The notes: a model not told the origin generated them from the letters alone. A stretch of 49,079 bases of DNA from Micromonospora foliorum (GCF_022229015.1 NZ_JAKKFF010000012.1:1-49079), one strand, 5' to 3'. Numbered from the stretch's first letter, positions 16,027 to 27,890 are shown. Translations and numbers: made by a program.

Positions 16027-17562
16027 TCAGGAGTTGCGGCTGGCCGGGTCGACCCGGGCGTACGTGAGCAGGTCGGCCATCGTGAACTGGCCCGAGAAGC
16101 GGGCGGGCAGGGTCGGACGCCAGTTGGGTTGCACCTTCAGGTAGCTCGCCGGGTCGAGCTGGGCGATGCCGATGAGCACCTCCGCCACGATTCGCCCACC
16201 TACCGCGCCCAGTGAGCCGCCGCCGGCCTGGAGTTGTGCCTCCTTGAGGATGTAGTAGAAGAGCGGGGTGTTGGAGTCCAGGCCGAGGCCGTACCCGCTG
16301 AGCTCCGGGAAGTTGAAGCTGCCGAGTGCGGGCGCCCCGATGTGTGCGGCGATCCGCTGGCCCGACGGGATGCCGAAGGTGAGTTGACGGAGCATGTCGC
16401 GTCCGAGCAGGTTGGCCGACGGCGAGCCGGGCGGCGGTGGTGGCAGCGGGAACCCGAACAGCGGCGTCGAGTTGCGGACGTCGATCCACTTGCTCCACCG
16501 CACCTGGCCGTCGAAGAACTGGAACCAGAACTGGTAGTCGAGGTAGCGGCGGGCGGCCCGCTTCCCGCCGCGCAGGTCGGCGGGATCGGCGCCGCTCAGC
16601 GCCGGGTCGAAGAGCATGGCGTAGAACTCGTCGCCGCCGTCGCCGGTGCGGTTGACCAGGTAGGCCGGTCGCGGCTGGCTGTGGCCGAAGCGGAACGCCG
16701 CCGCGGTGAACTCGACCGGGATGAACGTCGCGTTCGGCTCCGGCCGGTAGAAGCGGCGGCCCCCGTTGAGAACGGTGAAGACCGTGCCCGGGCCGGCGAT
16801 CAACGGAAGGAACTCGTTGAGCACGATCCACTGGTAGTGCCAGGTGACGAGTTGCCGAGCGGCGCCGAAGACCTGCGCCGCCGGTGTGCCCTGCGCGCGC
16901 ACCAGGTCGACCACCCGGTTGTGGAAGAGGATGAACGCGGCCGTGATCTGCGCGATCGGCAGGTTCTCGTCGTTGCGGACGTCGAAGACGATCGCCCTGC
17001 CACTGGAGTTGCGCGGCAGGTCCTCGAAGCGCCCGCCCGACTCGATCTTGAGTTTGGCGGGGTCGGCCGAGTTGTAGAGCTCCGGGTTTCCGGTCGGCCC
17101 GCCGCCGTAGAGCGAGTCGAGGTCGAGGGCGGGCGTCCGCGGGTTGGGCACCGTGGTCGGGTCGACCGGCGTGCCCAGCGGCGCCGTCGTCTCGAAGGCC
17201 AGGTCGTGGTCGACGAACTGCCCGAAGTACGTCATGCCCTGCGGGATCGAGAAGTTGTCGGGGTTGTTGATGCTGTGCTGCTGCTGGTCGGCGAGCGCCT
17301 CCGCGCCGACGCCGAGCGGGTCGCGGGCGTCCATCGGGCCGCCGACGCGCGACAGGTCGATCAGCGCGTTCCGCATCTGGGTCGTCGCGGACCCGAACGC
17401 CGGCAGCGACGGGAACATCCGACCGAACCGGTTGGAGAACGCGGCCGCCGCGGGCGCCGCGTCGAGCAGGACTCCCCCGGTGCCGGCGACGAGGGCCCCC
17501 GCGCCGACTCCGGCCAATAATCGCCGTCGGCTGACACCTCGGGAAGCGTTGTCAATTGCCAT
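16027..17562 (-). CDS. Tat-exported animal-type heme peroxidase
   Basis: 511 residues. Twin-arginine signal SRRRLLAGVGAGALVAG near the N-terminus, cleavage around AAPAAAA. The peroxidase-cyclooxygenase (An_peroxidase) fold is shown by the distal motif FGQFVDHDL with His119, the DENLPIAQITAAFILFHNRV region after Arg196, and the proximal histidine in FRFGHSQPRP (His294). The family oxidises phenols or halides with H2O2. Its export implies action outside the membrane. ATG 17562 is fixed by GGAAGGTGG upstream. It follows accC by 82 bases on the same strand and precedes ahcY. A role in oxidising or coupling the phenolic polyketide is an inference; halide oxidation or defence are alternatives. Confidence 0.87.
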   Translation of the reverse strand: MAIDNASRGVSRRRLLAGVGAGALVAGTGGVLLDAAPAAAAFSNRFGRMFPSLPAFGSATTQMRNALIDLSRVGGPMDARDPLGVGAEALADQQQHSINNPDNFSIPQGMTYFGQFVDHDLAFETTAPLGTPVDPTTVPNPRTPALDLDSLYGGGPTGNPELYNSADPAKLKIESGGRFEDLPRNSSGRAIVFDVRNDENLPIAQITAAFILFHNRVVDLVRAQGTPAAQVFGAARQLVTWHYQWIVLNEFLPLIAGPGTVFTVLNGGRRFYRPEPNATFIPVEFTAAAFRFGHSQPRPAYLVNRTGDGGDEFYAMLFDPALSGADPADLRGGKRAARRYLDYQFWFQFFDGQVRWSKWIDVRNSTPLFGFPLPPPPPGSPSANLLGRDMLRQLTFGIPSGQRIAAHIGAPALGSFNFPELSGYGLGLDSNTPLFYYILKEAQLQAGGGSLGAVGGRIVAEVLIGIAQLDPASYLKVQPNWRPTLPARFSGQFTMADLLTYARVDPASRNS

Positions 17563-17644
17563 GTCGGCCACCTTCCGTCCGCGGGCGCCCGCGTGGACGC
17601 ACGGGCCGCAAACCCGCGAACCGGCAGCAGTGTGAACCCCTCGG

Positions 17645-19030
17645 TTAGTGGCGCCCTGGAGCCTCGGTGGTGTCCGGCTGGAGGCCGCTGAGCATGGTGT
17701 CGACAAGCGAGGTGTCGTGTTTCGCGGCGCGGAACAGCGGGTGGTCGAGCGTCGATCGGAGGAAGTCGCGGGTCGTGGCCACACCTGGCCCCTCGACGGC
17801 GCACTCGTCGAGGGCGCGGGCCATCCGGGCCAGGGCCTGGGTGCGGTCGGGCGCCCAGACGACCACCTTCGCGAGGAGGGAGTCGTAGTCGGCCGGCACC
17901 CGGTAACCGGCGTACCCGTGTGTGTCGACGCGGACGAACGGGCCGGCGGGAAGGTCGAAGCGGGTCAGCTCACCCGGTGTCGGCACGAAGCCGCGCGCCG
18001 GGTCCTCGACGTTGAGGCGACACTCGATCGCCGTGCCGCGCGGCGTCACGTCGGCCTGGGTCAGCGCGAGCCGTTCGCCGGCCGCGACGAGGATCTGTTG
18101 CCGCACCAGATCGACGCCGGTCACCAACTCGGAGACCGGGTGCTCGACCTGGAGCCGGCAGTTGACCTCCATGAGGTGGAAGTCGTCCCCGCCGCCGACC
18201 AGGAACTCGAAGGTGCCCGCGCCCACGTAGCCGACGCCGAGCGCGCCGGTGACCGCCGCAGCGGTCATCCGGTCGACCATGTGTTGCGGCAACCCGGGCG
18301 CCGGCGACTCCTCGATCAGCTTCTGGTGCCGCCGCTGCACCGAGCAGTCCCGCTCGCCGAGGTGGATGCCGTTGCCGTAGCGGTCGGTGAGCACCTGCAC
18401 CTCGACGTGGCGGGCCGACTCCAGGTAGCGCTCGATGTAGACCCGGTTGTCACCGAAGAGCAGCTGCGCCTCGGCCCGCGCGGAGGCGAACTCGCCCAGG
18501 AACGAGGCCGGGTCGCGGACGACGCGTACGCCTCGGCCGCCGCCACCGGCGACCGCCTTGATGATCAGCGGAAAGCCGATCTCCTCCGCCACCGTGCGGG
18601 CGTGCGTCGCCGACTCGACGGCGTCGGTCGTGCCGGGGAGCACGGGCAGGCCGAGGCCCGCCATGATGCCCCGCGTCCGGGCCTTGTCGCCCAGCGCGGC
18701 CATCACGGCGGGCGGCGGCCCGATGAACGTGATCCCGTCGGCCTCACAGATCTCGGCGAAGTCCGGGTCCTCGGAGAGGAATCCGTAGCCCGGGTGTATC
18801 GCGTCGGCCCCCGTACGGCGGGCCGCCTCGATGATGGCCGGGGCGCTCAGGTAGCTGCGCCGGCTCGGGCCCGGCCCGATCTGGACGGCCTCGTCGGCCA
18901 GGCGCACCACCGCCGAGTCGCGGTCGACGGTCGAGTAGACCGCCACGGTACGCAGCCCCATCTCCCGGCAGGTCCGCGCGATCCGGACCGCGATCTCGCC
19001 CCGGTTGGCGATCAGCACCGACTCGAACAC
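17645..19030 (-). CDS. accC: Acetyl-CoA carboxylase, biotin carboxylase subunit
   Basis: 461 residues, typical for stand-alone AccC. Starts FESVLIANRGEIAVRIARTC, with ATP-grasp glycine loop AGGGGRGVRVV, and the catalytic region EVNCRLQVEHPVSELVTGVD. It carboxylates biotin on the carrier protein with bicarbonate and ATP. Only two bases separate it from the accB stop codon. Within a type II polyketide operon it supplies malonyl-CoA, the extender unit, as proposed for jadJ-type genes of the jadomycin cluster. Confidence 0.93.
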   Translation of the reverse strand: MFESVLIANRGEIAVRIARTCREMGLRTVAVYSTVDRDSAVVRLADEAVQIGPGPSRRSYLSAPAIIEAARRTGADAIHPGYGFLSEDPDFAEICEADGITFIGPPPAVMAALGDKARTRGIMAGLGLPVLPGTTDAVESATHARTVAEEIGFPLIIKAVAGGGGRGVRVVRDPASFLGEFASARAEAQLLFGDNRVYIERYLESARHVEVQVLTDRYGNGIHLGERDCSVQRRHQKLIEESPAPGLPQHMVDRMTAAAVTGALGVGYVGAGTFEFLVGGGDDFHLMEVNCRLQVEHPVSELVTGVDLVRQQILVAAGERLALTQADVTPRGTAIECRLNVEDPARGFVPTPGELTRFDLPAGPFVRVDTHGYAGYRVPADYDSLLAKVVVWAPDRTQALARMARALDECAVEGPGVATTRDFLRSTLDHPLFRAAKHDTSLVDTMLSGLQPDTTEAPGRH

Positions 19031-19032
19031 TG

Positions 19033-19456
19033 TCAGCCCTCCGACACAGCTAAGGCGATCAACCGTTCGCCGTACTCGACCGGGGTCGCGTTGGGTACCA
19101 GCACCTTCACGACCTCGCCCGCGCGGTCGGCTTCGACCGGGATCATCATCTTCATGGCTTCGAGGATCGCGACCTGCTGACCGGGCACGACCTGGTCGCC
19201 CTCGCGGACGAACGGGTCAGCGCCGGGTGACGGCGCGAGATAGAGCGTCGCGACCATCGGCGCGCACACGTAGTGCAGGCCGGCGTCGGCCTCCACCAGC
19301 GGGACCGCCGGGACCGTCGCCGCCACCGGCGCGCCTTCCGGCCACTCCACCTCGACCACCAGGTCGCCGTGCTGGAGCCGGGCACGGCGGACCGGACCAG
19401 GAGTCGATCCGATCAGCCGCGCGAGACTGCGGACCGCGGCATCCAGCGGGTCGGCG

Positions 19457-19470
<14 letters not shown>
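19033..19470 (-). CDS. accB: Biotin carboxyl carrier protein of acetyl-CoA carboxylase
   Basis: 145 residues with the biotinyl domain at the C-terminus and the biotin attachment motif EAMKMM, Lys107. An N-terminal segment of about 60 residues leads through Ala/Pro-rich sequence to [20 protein letters not shown]. It shuttles carboxybiotin between AccC and the carboxyltransferase. It overlaps accDA by 14 bases, so its synthesis is coupled to that subunit. Confidence 0.92.
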
Positions 19471-21843
<2,373 letters not shown>

Positions 21844-21847
<4 letters not shown>

Positions 21848-22311
21848 GAGTTTCCTCCCGTCGGTCGCTGCCACCCGTCGCGCACGCCGCCGACCTGCGG
21901 CACCGGCGACTCGGGGTGCGGGACCTCCTCGGTGTCGACGTGGCCCAGCTCGGGGCGCGGCGCGAGCGGACTGATCTGGAACACGATCAGCGCGGTCTCG
22001 CCGCCGGCGTTGACGATGCGGTGCCGCTGACCGCGACGGACCATGAGAGCCTCGTCGGCGGCGACCTTGACCTCCGTGCCGTCGACCCGGATCACGACCT
22101 CGCCGCGTACGAGGTAACAGAACTTGTCCGAGTACGGGTTGTACTGCTCGGCCAGGAACTCACCCGGCTCCAGCCGGACCGTGCCCATGAAGCCCTCCGT
22201 CGCGTCGACGGTCTTCGGGCTGAGCAGGATCCGCACCTCTCCACCGATCCGGTTGATGCCGGGCACGTCGGTGGCGGCGACCTTCACGATCGGTTGCCGA
22301 TGCATGATCAT
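21844..22311 (-). CDS. Cupin polyketide cyclase, TcmJ/WhiE-II type
   Basis: 155 residues with a single cupin barrel: GTVRLEPGEFLAEQYNPYSDK, then LVRGEVVIRVDG, and second motif VRRGQRHRIVNAGG. TcmJ-like cupins act with TcmN-type aromatases to improve or direct cyclisation of later rings. The usual first cupin motif histidines are partly replaced (EQYNPYSDK), as in polyketide cupins. It overlaps both neighbours by 4 bases, so it is translationally coupled between methyltransferase and ACP. Confidence 0.88.
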
Positions 22312-23315
22312 CCCTTCTCTGCGACGAGCACGCGGAACGGCAGGTCCGTCGGGTGGACGGTGGCCGGGCCGAAGCCCGCCGCGGCGAGGGCCCGGTTGTA
22401 GGCGGCGACGGAGTGCGACTCCCCCTCGAAGGTCCAGACCAACATCAGGACCGAGAAGAGGTACGGCGCCGGGTCCAGCGCCGGCGACTCGTCACCGGTG
22501 GTGAAGCCGACGATGACGAGCCGCCCACCCGGCTTGACCACGGAACCGAGCCTGGTCACCAGCTCACGCACCCGCTCCTCGGAGAAGTGGTGGGTGACGT
22601 TGGTGAGCAGCACGACGTCGTAGGGCCCGCCGAGATCGGTGGTGAACATGTCACCCGGCAGGAACGACGCCCGGTCGCGCACGCCGAGCCGCTCGGCGTG
22701 CTTCTCCGTCACGGCGAGCACGTTGGGCCAGTCGAGCGAGGTCACCGCCGCCTGGGGGTTGTGCTGGGCGAGCGTGTAGCCGTAGACGCCGTGGCCGCAG
22801 GCGACGTCGAGGATGTCGAGTTCGGCGCGCTCCTTCGTCCACGGCGCGAGCGCCTCGGCCATCACCTCCGCGGTGGGCTGTGCGACCTTCGTCGCGTACG
22901 CGGCGAAGTCCTCCCAGTAGGTGTACTCCGGGGTCTCGGCGTGCACGTCGAGGACGGTGCCGCCGGCCCGGACGGCGGCGCTGAGGTCGCGCAGCGCGTC
23001 CCACTCCCAGTCGCTCGACATCACCTTGACCATGCCGCCCAGGTAGTCCGGACGGGTGCTGACCAGGTGGTCGGCGGCCGCCGGGGTGAGCGAGAAGTGC
23101 TCGCCGGTGCGGTCGGTGAGGCGGATCGCGGTGAGCGCGTCGAGCAGGATGCGCGCGCCCCGCGGGTGGATGCCGAGCTTCGGGGCGAGCCCGCTGGCCG
23201 TCGCCGGGCCCGCGGCGAGGGCGTCGAAGACGCCCAGCTCCACGCCGGTACGCAGCAGGCTCGTCTTCTTGTATGCCTGCATCATGTCGTTGATGTCGCG
23301 GCGGGTCAGCGTCAC
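22308..23315 (-). CDS. SAM-dependent O-methyltransferase 1
   Basis: 335 residues. N-terminal winged-helix dimerisation domain (RTGVELGVFDALAAG, GIHPRGARILLDAL), then a Rossmann methyltransferase domain with the SAM motif DILDVACGHGVYGYTLA and LLTNVTHHFS with the His pair near the active site. It belongs to the plant-COMT-like O-methyltransferases of aromatic polyketide clusters (TcmN-C/TcmO/DnrK class). GTG start overlaps the cyclase stop (GTGA). Target hydroxyl unknown. Confidence 0.9.
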   Translation of the reverse strand: MTLTRRDINDMMQAYKKTSLLRTGVELGVFDALAAGPATASGLAPKLGIHPRGARILLDALTAIRLTDRTGEHFSLTPAAADHLVSTRPDYLGGMVKVMSSDWEWDALRDLSAAVRAGGTVLDVHAETPEYTYWEDFAAYATKVAQPTAEVMAEALAPWTKERAELDILDVACGHGVYGYTLAQHNPQAAVTSLDWPNVLAVTEKHAERLGVRDRASFLPGDMFTTDLGGPYDVVLLTNVTHHFSEERVRELVTRLGSVVKPGGRLVIVGFTTGDESPALDPAPYLFSVLMLVWTFEGESHSVAAYNRALAAAGFGPATVHPTDLPFRVLVAEKG

Positions 23316-23653
23316 GTGATGCTCCCTGTCTCGGGGCTCCAGGTGTAGAAGGGCGTGGCCTTCGAGTCCTGCAGCTCGGTCATGCTGTCCGGCGCGTAGC
23401 GCTGCAGGTAGGCCGAGAGACGTCGGTTGACCTCCTGGAAGTCCGCGCGGGCTCGGGCCGCGAGGAGCTTGTCGAAGACGTCGGTGTCGGCCTCGAGCAG
23501 GTGCATGTAGAGGTCCTGGTAGCGGAAGAGCGTGCGCCGGGAGATGCCGACGACGTAGGGCATGTCGCCCTTGTCGTGCTCGGCGAAGAGCTCGGCGACC
23601 GCGTCGGCGTGGCCGGGGTCCATCCGCATGACCATGAGAGCGCGGTAGGACAT
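23312..23653 (-). CDS. TcmI-family type II polyketide cyclase
   Basis: 113 residues, the size and ferredoxin-like fold of TcmI/WhiE-VII: MSYRALMVMRMDPGHADAVA, FAEHDKGDMPYVVGISRRTL, and YQDLYMHLLEADTD. These small dimeric enzymes close the last ring of tetracenomycin-type and pentangular skeletons. ATG 23653 follows the monooxygenase stop by 4 bases and is preceded by GGGGAGCGTGAG. Catalytic residues of TcmI cannot be aligned with certainty here. Confidence 0.93.
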   Translation of the reverse strand: MSYRALMVMRMDPGHADAVAELFAEHDKGDMPYVVGISRRTLFRYQDLYMHLLEADTDVFDKLLAARARADFQEVNRRLSAYLQRYAPDSMTELQDSKATPFYTWSPETGSIT

Positions 23654-23657
23654 CTGC

Positions 23658-25280
23658 TCACGCTCCCCGCAGGATCGTGGCCAGGGCGGCGGCCAGGGTC
23701 TGCGTCTGGTCGTCGACCGGGCCGGCGCTGCGCCAGGCGACGATGCCGTCGGGGCGTACCAGCAGCGCCCCGCCGGGGCCGACTCCACAGCTCGCGAGCC
23801 ACGAGCCGTCGTCGGCGAGGTCACCGTCGGGGCCGGCGGTCAGCGCCGTGATCGGAAGCCCGGTCTCCGCCGAGACCGCCTCGACCGCCGCGAGCCAGGC
23901 GTCGCCGCCGGGAGCGGTGGCCAACGTCCAGCCCTCGGTCAGCACGTCGATCGTGGAGACCCGCGCGCCGTCGTGGTCGACCCAGCCGTGCGGCGCACGC
24001 GATCCGGGTTGGCCGGTGAAGGTCAGCTCGCGGGGCAGCAGCTCGGTGTCGGCGGGCGCGCCGACGATCGCGTTCGACGTGTACCGGTAGCCCATCGTCA
24101 CGATGACGAAGTCCCGATAGGCGGCCTTGTCCTCGTCGGCGAGCTGACCCCGGGTGCGGAAGAGCATCCACGCCTGGTCGGCGGTCGCGGCGCCGACCGG
24201 ACGACGCTCGGCTTCGTAGGAGTCGAGCAGGCTCTCGTCGGCCCGCCCCTGCAGCACGTCGGCGAGCTTCCACGCCAGGTTGTGCGCGTCCTGGATGCCG
24301 GCGTTGACGCCGAAGCCGCCGGCCGGCGGGTGGGCGTGACAGGCGTCGCCGGCGAGGAAGACCCGCCCTGACTGGTACGCGTCGGCGACCATGTGCCGCG
24401 CGTCCCAGGGCTGGGCCGACTCGACCTCGACCTCCAGCTCGGGGTCGCCGGCCGCGATCCGGGCCAGCTCGACGCAGCGTTCCGGGGTGAAGTCGGCCGG
24501 CGACTGCCCCCGCTCGGGGTAGTAGTTGACGCCGAACATCCACCGCCCCGGCTCGATGAAGAGCAGCAGACCCTGGGCCAGCTGGTTCATCAGGTAGATC
24601 AGGGTGAACCGGGGTGCCGTGTCGGGCAGGTCGACCTTGGCGCGGAAGATGATGCTGACGAAGTTCCCGGCGACACCGTTGCTGCGGTTGCCGATCTGGA
24701 GCATCTCGCGGACGGGGCTCTTCACGCCGTCGGCCGCGACGACGTACCGCGCCCGGATGGTGCGTGTCGTGCCGTTGTCGTTGACGGTCGCGGTCACCCC
24801 GTCCTGGTCCTGGGTCAGCCCGATCAGCTCGTTCTGGAAGCGGATCTCCGCGCCCGCTTCGACGGCGGCGTCGTGGAGCAGCGGCTCGTAGTGGTCCTGG
24901 CCGCACCAGATCGGCCAGCTCGGCGTGAACGTGTCGTAGTCGACGTCGTGGGCCTCCATGACGAACGACTTGTGCAGGTCGGCCAGCGACTGGGCGCCGA
25001 GCATGACAAGTGGCGTGGCCCGGCCCGCGCGGACGAGGTCGAGTTCGGCGCCCGGCCCGACGATCTTCATGCCGGCCTGCTGCACGGCCGGCTCCAGGCC
25101 GACGGTGCGGAAGATCTCCACCGTGCGGGCGTGCAGACCGGTCGCGCGGGGGATCGTCGACAGCCGGGGCCGACGTTCGACAAGGATCGGCCGGATCCCC
25201 TTGCGGGCCAGGAAGAGCGCGGTCGACAGGCCGACCGGGCCGCCGCCGACGATCAGGACGTCGGTGCTTCCGTCAGACAT
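23658..25280 (-). CDS. FAD-dependent aromatic polyketide monooxygenase
   Basis: 540 residues, group A flavin hydroxylase (PHBH/RdmE/TcmG-like). FAD-binding GGGPVGL at 12-18, the DG motif AADGVKSPVREM around 183-193, and GDACHAHPPAGGFGVNAGIQ at 311-330. A C-terminal thioredoxin-like domain of about 130 residues lacks obvious redox cysteines, as in related polyketide hydroxylases. It uses NAD(P)H and O2 to hydroxylate or oxidise a polycyclic phenol in the cytoplasm. It overlaps the ABM gene by 8 bases. Regiochemistry cannot be predicted. Confidence 0.92.
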   Translation of the reverse strand: MSDGSTDVLIVGGGPVGLSTALFLARKGIRPILVERRPRLSTIPRATGLHARTVEIFRTVGLEPAVQQAGMKIVGPGAELDLVRAGRATPLVMLGAQSLADLHKSFVMEAHDVDYDTFTPSWPIWCGQDHYEPLLHDAAVEAGAEIRFQNELIGLTQDQDGVTATVNDNGTTRTIRARYVVAADGVKSPVREMLQIGNRSNGVAGNFVSIIFRAKVDLPDTAPRFTLIYLMNQLAQGLLLFIEPGRWMFGVNYYPERGQSPADFTPERCVELARIAAGDPELEVEVESAQPWDARHMVADAYQSGRVFLAGDACHAHPPAGGFGVNAGIQDAHNLAWKLADVLQGRADESLLDSYEAERRPVGAATADQAWMLFRTRGQLADEDKAAYRDFVIVTMGYRYTSNAIVGAPADTELLPRELTFTGQPGSRAPHGWVDHDGARVSTIDVLTEGWTLATAPGGDAWLAAVEAVSAETGLPITALTAGPDGDLADDGSWLASCGVGPGGALLVRPDGIVAWRSAGPVDDQTQTLAAALATILRGA

Positions 25281-25599
25281 GAGCGTCCTCCGTGTAGACG
25301 ACTTTGTAGAGGTGGCGTTCCGGCGTGGCGATCGCGCGTACCTCGCCGAAGTGGGGATGGACCTCGGGGTTCTGGAGCATCGCGGTGAAGTGCTCTTCGC
25401 TCTTCCACTGCGCGTAGTTGACGACCCGGGTCCCGTCGAGGCTGGCGTGGATGTTCGCCGACACGAACCCGTCGACCTTGGACATCACCGCGTCGGTCGC
25501 CTCGATCAGGATGTCGACGAGCTTCTGCTGGTTGGCCGGCTCGACGGTGAAGACGTTGACCATCGTCACGACCGGCTGGTCGATGCCGATGTGTGCCAT
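25273..25599 (-). CDS. ABM-domain monooxygenase (TcmH/ActVA-orf6 type)
   Basis: 108 residues with the antibiotic biosynthesis monooxygenase fold: VVTMVNVFTVEPANQQKLVD, then FVSANIHASLDGTRVVNYAQ and W. Such cofactor-independent enzymes oxidise anthrone-type intermediates to quinones. It is preceded by GGAAAGGAAG and lies 15 bases after the O-methyltransferase gene; its end overlaps the flavin monooxygenase gene. Quinone formation is the likely step. Confidence 0.9.
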   Translation of the reverse strand: MAHIGIDQPVVTMVNVFTVEPANQQKLVDILIEATDAVMSKVDGFVSANIHASLDGTRVVNYAQWKSEEHFTAMLQNPEVHPHFGEVRAIATPERHLYKVVYTEDAHV

Positions 25600-25614
25600 T
25601 GCGGGCTTCCTTTC

Positions 25615-26673
25615 CTAGATCGGACGCGCTTCGAGCAGGGCCCAGCCGCGGGAGGCGGGGGTGTTGACCAGCTCGAAACCGGACGCGGTGAACAGCGCCT
25701 GCCATTCGCGGAGGTCGCGCTCCTTGCCGCCGAAGAGCACCAACATGTCGATGTCGATGATCTTGGCGTGGTCCCACTGGTTGCGCGGCGGCACGATCTG
25801 GTCGATCGCGATCAGGCGGGAGTCGGCGTCGCCGATCGCCGCGCGGATCCGACGCAGCAACGTGACGCAGGTGTCGTCCGGCCAGTTGTGGACGATCGAC
25901 TTCAGGATGTACGCGTCGGCGCCGGCCGGCAGCTCGTCGGTGAAGAAGTCGCCGCCCCGCACCTCGACCCGCTCGGTGACACCGTGCTCCTTGAGCAGCG
26001 GTTCGGCGTCGGCCACCACCTCGGGCAGGTCGAAGAGGACGCCGGTGCCCTCGGGGTGACGCTGGAGCATCTTGGCCAGGAAGTAGCCGTTGCTGCCGCC
26101 GATGTCGGCGATCCGGCCGAACCGCTCGGGCGCCAGCTCCGCCGCGAACCGGTCGGCGAGCCGCCGGCTCCAGTGGGCCATGAAGCCCTCGAAGAACCGG
26201 TTGGCCTCCGGGTGGGCCTGGAGGTAGTCGTAGAAGCCCATGCCGAAGACCTTGTTGAAGGCCGGCTCGCCGGTGCGGACACTGTGCAGGATCTCCGCGT
26301 ACGGGAGGCGGTTGAAGTCGGCGCCGCTGAACTGCACCATCGGCCGCAGCCCGCCGATCCGGGCCGACGTCAGCCCCTCGCCGAGCGGCGTCAGCGCGAA
26401 CGACCCGTCCTCCTGCTCGTCGAAGATGCCGACCGCCGAGGCCGCGCGGAGGATCCGCCGCAGCGCGTCCTCGTGTGACTCGGTGGCCGCCGCCAGTTGG
26501 GCGACCGGCACCGGTCCGTCGACGAGCAGGTCGGCGACGCCGAGCTCGGTGACCACGTAGATCACGTTGGCGATCTGTTTGGCGCTTCCCAGCACCGCGA
26601 TCTGCCGTTCACGCAGGTCAAGCGCCTGCTGGTCGTCGAAGTTCGCGACGGCGGCGAGGCTGGCGTCGGTCAT
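25615..26673 (-). CDS. SAM-dependent O-methyltransferase 2
   Basis: 352 residues. Winged-helix dimerisation domain (NVIYVVTELGVADLL), SAM motif RIADIGGSNGYFLAKML and the catalytic-region ILKSIVHNWPDD with the candidate general-base His, as in DnrK/TcmN-C-type methyltransferases. The end region NPTFERE of plant enzymes is replaced by a divergent C-terminus ending ALLEARPI. The ATG overlaps the CLF stop (ATGA); the long upstream extension of the frame is a shadow of CLF. It methylates a phenolic hydroxyl of the polyketide. Confidence 0.92.
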   Translation of the reverse strand: MTDASLAAVANFDDQQALDLRERQIAVLGSAKQIANVIYVVTELGVADLLVDGPVPVAQLAAATESHEDALRRILRAASAVGIFDEQEDGSFALTPLGEGLTSARIGGLRPMVQFSGADFNRLPYAEILHSVRTGEPAFNKVFGMGFYDYLQAHPEANRFFEGFMAHWSRRLADRFAAELAPERFGRIADIGGSNGYFLAKMLQRHPEGTGVLFDLPEVVADAEPLLKEHGVTERVEVRGGDFFTDELPAGADAYILKSIVHNWPDDTCVTLLRRIRAAIGDADSRLIAIDQIVPPRNQWDHAKIIDIDMLVLFGGKERDLREWQALFTASGFELVNTPASRGWALLEARPI

Positions 26674-27890
26674 CGTCCATTCCTTTCGTCGGTCACGACC
26701 ATGGCCGCGTTGAACCCGCCGTAACCCCTGGCGAGCACGAGCGCCGCGCGTACGGGTGTCTCCCGCGCGACGTCGCGTACCAGGTCGAGGTGCAGGCCCT
26801 CGGCCGGCTGGCGGATGTTTGTGGTGGGCGGGATGACACCGTGTCGGATCGACAGCAGCGCGGAGACGAGGTCGAGCGCTGCCCCGCCCGAGTAGAGCCG
26901 GCCGGTCATCGTCTTGGGCGCCGTCACCGGCACCCCACGTGGGCCGAAGACGGCGGTGACCGCCTCGGCCTCGGCCCGGTCGAGCTCCGCGACCCCGGCG
27001 CCGTCGGCGAAGACGACGTCGATGTCGGCTGGCGTGAGACCGGCGTCGGACAGGGCCATCTCGGCCGCCCGACGCAGACCCGGCGGGCGGCCGGAGCCGG
27101 GCCGCGGGTCGAACGTCGCGCCGTATCCGGCGATCACCCCGTAGACGTCGGCCCCGCGCCGGGCAGCGGCGTGCTCGTCCTCCAACACGAGGATCGCCCC
27201 GCCCTCGCCCGGCACGTAGCCCGACGCGTTGGCATCGAACGGCAGGAAGGCCGTGGCCGGATCGCGCCCGGTGCTGAGGAGGCCGTTGGCGAGCTGGGCC
27301 GTCCAGCCCCACGGGCAGAGCGACGCGTCGACACCGCCGGTCATCACGAGCTGCACGCCCTTGCGCACCTGGCGCCGGGCCTGCGCCACCGCGTCGAGCC
27401 CACCCGCCTGCTCGGTGACGAGCACCCCGGTCGGCCCACGCATCCCGTGGCGGATCGAGATCTGGCCGGTGTTGACCGCGTAGAACCAGGCGAACGACTG
27501 GTAGGCGCTGACGTGCTCGGAGCCCTTGCTCCAGAGCTTCTCCAGCTCACGATGGCCGAACTCGAAGCCGCCCGACGCGCTGGCCGTGACGACACCCATG
27601 CCGAACTCGGGCAGCGCCGCCGGGTCGACGGACGCATCGGCAAGCGCCCACTGCGCCGCCGTCAGCGACAGCCGGGTCATGTGGTCGGTCTGCGCCATCA
27701 ACCGACTCGGGATGTGATCGGCCGCCTCGTATCCGGGAACCTCGCCGGCCAACTGCGCGGGGTAACCCGAGGGATCGAAACGGCTGATCGGCCCGATGCC
27801 ACCCACCCCGGCGACGGTGGCCGCCCAGAAGGCGTCGCGGCCCAACCCGTTGGGCGCGGCCACCCCGACCCCGGTGACGACAGTGGTCAT
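26670..27890 (-). CDS. Type II PKS ketosynthase beta / chain length factor
   Basis: 406 residues of thiolase fold. The active-site cysteine of KS-alpha is replaced by glutamine (TEQAGGLDA, Gln161), the mark of chain length factors. By the same numbering as the actinorhodin CLF, the residues gating the polyketide tunnel read Phe109, Gly112 and Leu116 (from [10 protein letters not shown]), against Phe109, Thr112, Phe116 in actinorhodin. It pairs with KS-alpha and sets chain length. The gene overlaps KS-alpha by 4 bases, the normal coupling of these subunits. Confidence 0.96.
   Translation of the reverse strand: MTTVVTGVGVAAPNGLGRDAFWAATVAGVGGIGPISRFDPSGYPAQLAGEVPGYEAADHIPSRLMAQTDHMTRLSLTAAQWALADASVDPAALPEFGMGVVTASASGGFEFGHRELEKLWSKGSEHVSAYQSFAWFYAVNTGQISIRHGMRGPTGVLVTEQAGGLDAVAQARRQVRKGVQLVMTGGVDASLCPWGWTAQLANGLLSTGRDPATAFLPFDANASGYVPGEGGAILVLEDEHAAARRGADVYGVIAGYGATFDPRPGSGRPPGLRRAAEMALSDAGLTPADIDVVFADGAGVAELDRAEAEAVTAVFGPRGVPVTAPKTMTGRLYSGGAALDLVSALLSIRHGVIPPTTNIRQPAEGLHLDLVRDVARETPVRAALVLARGYGGFNAAMVVTDERNGR

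Noticed and set aside
16234..17520. Plus-strand frame of 428 codons opposite the heme peroxidase
   Set aside because: Composition is that of a shadow frame and the minus-strand peroxidase has complete haem motifs.
16027..17562. Reading the peroxidase as a haloperoxidase or halogenase
   Set aside because: Family membership is clear but halide use cannot be read from the sequence, and no flavin halogenase is present.
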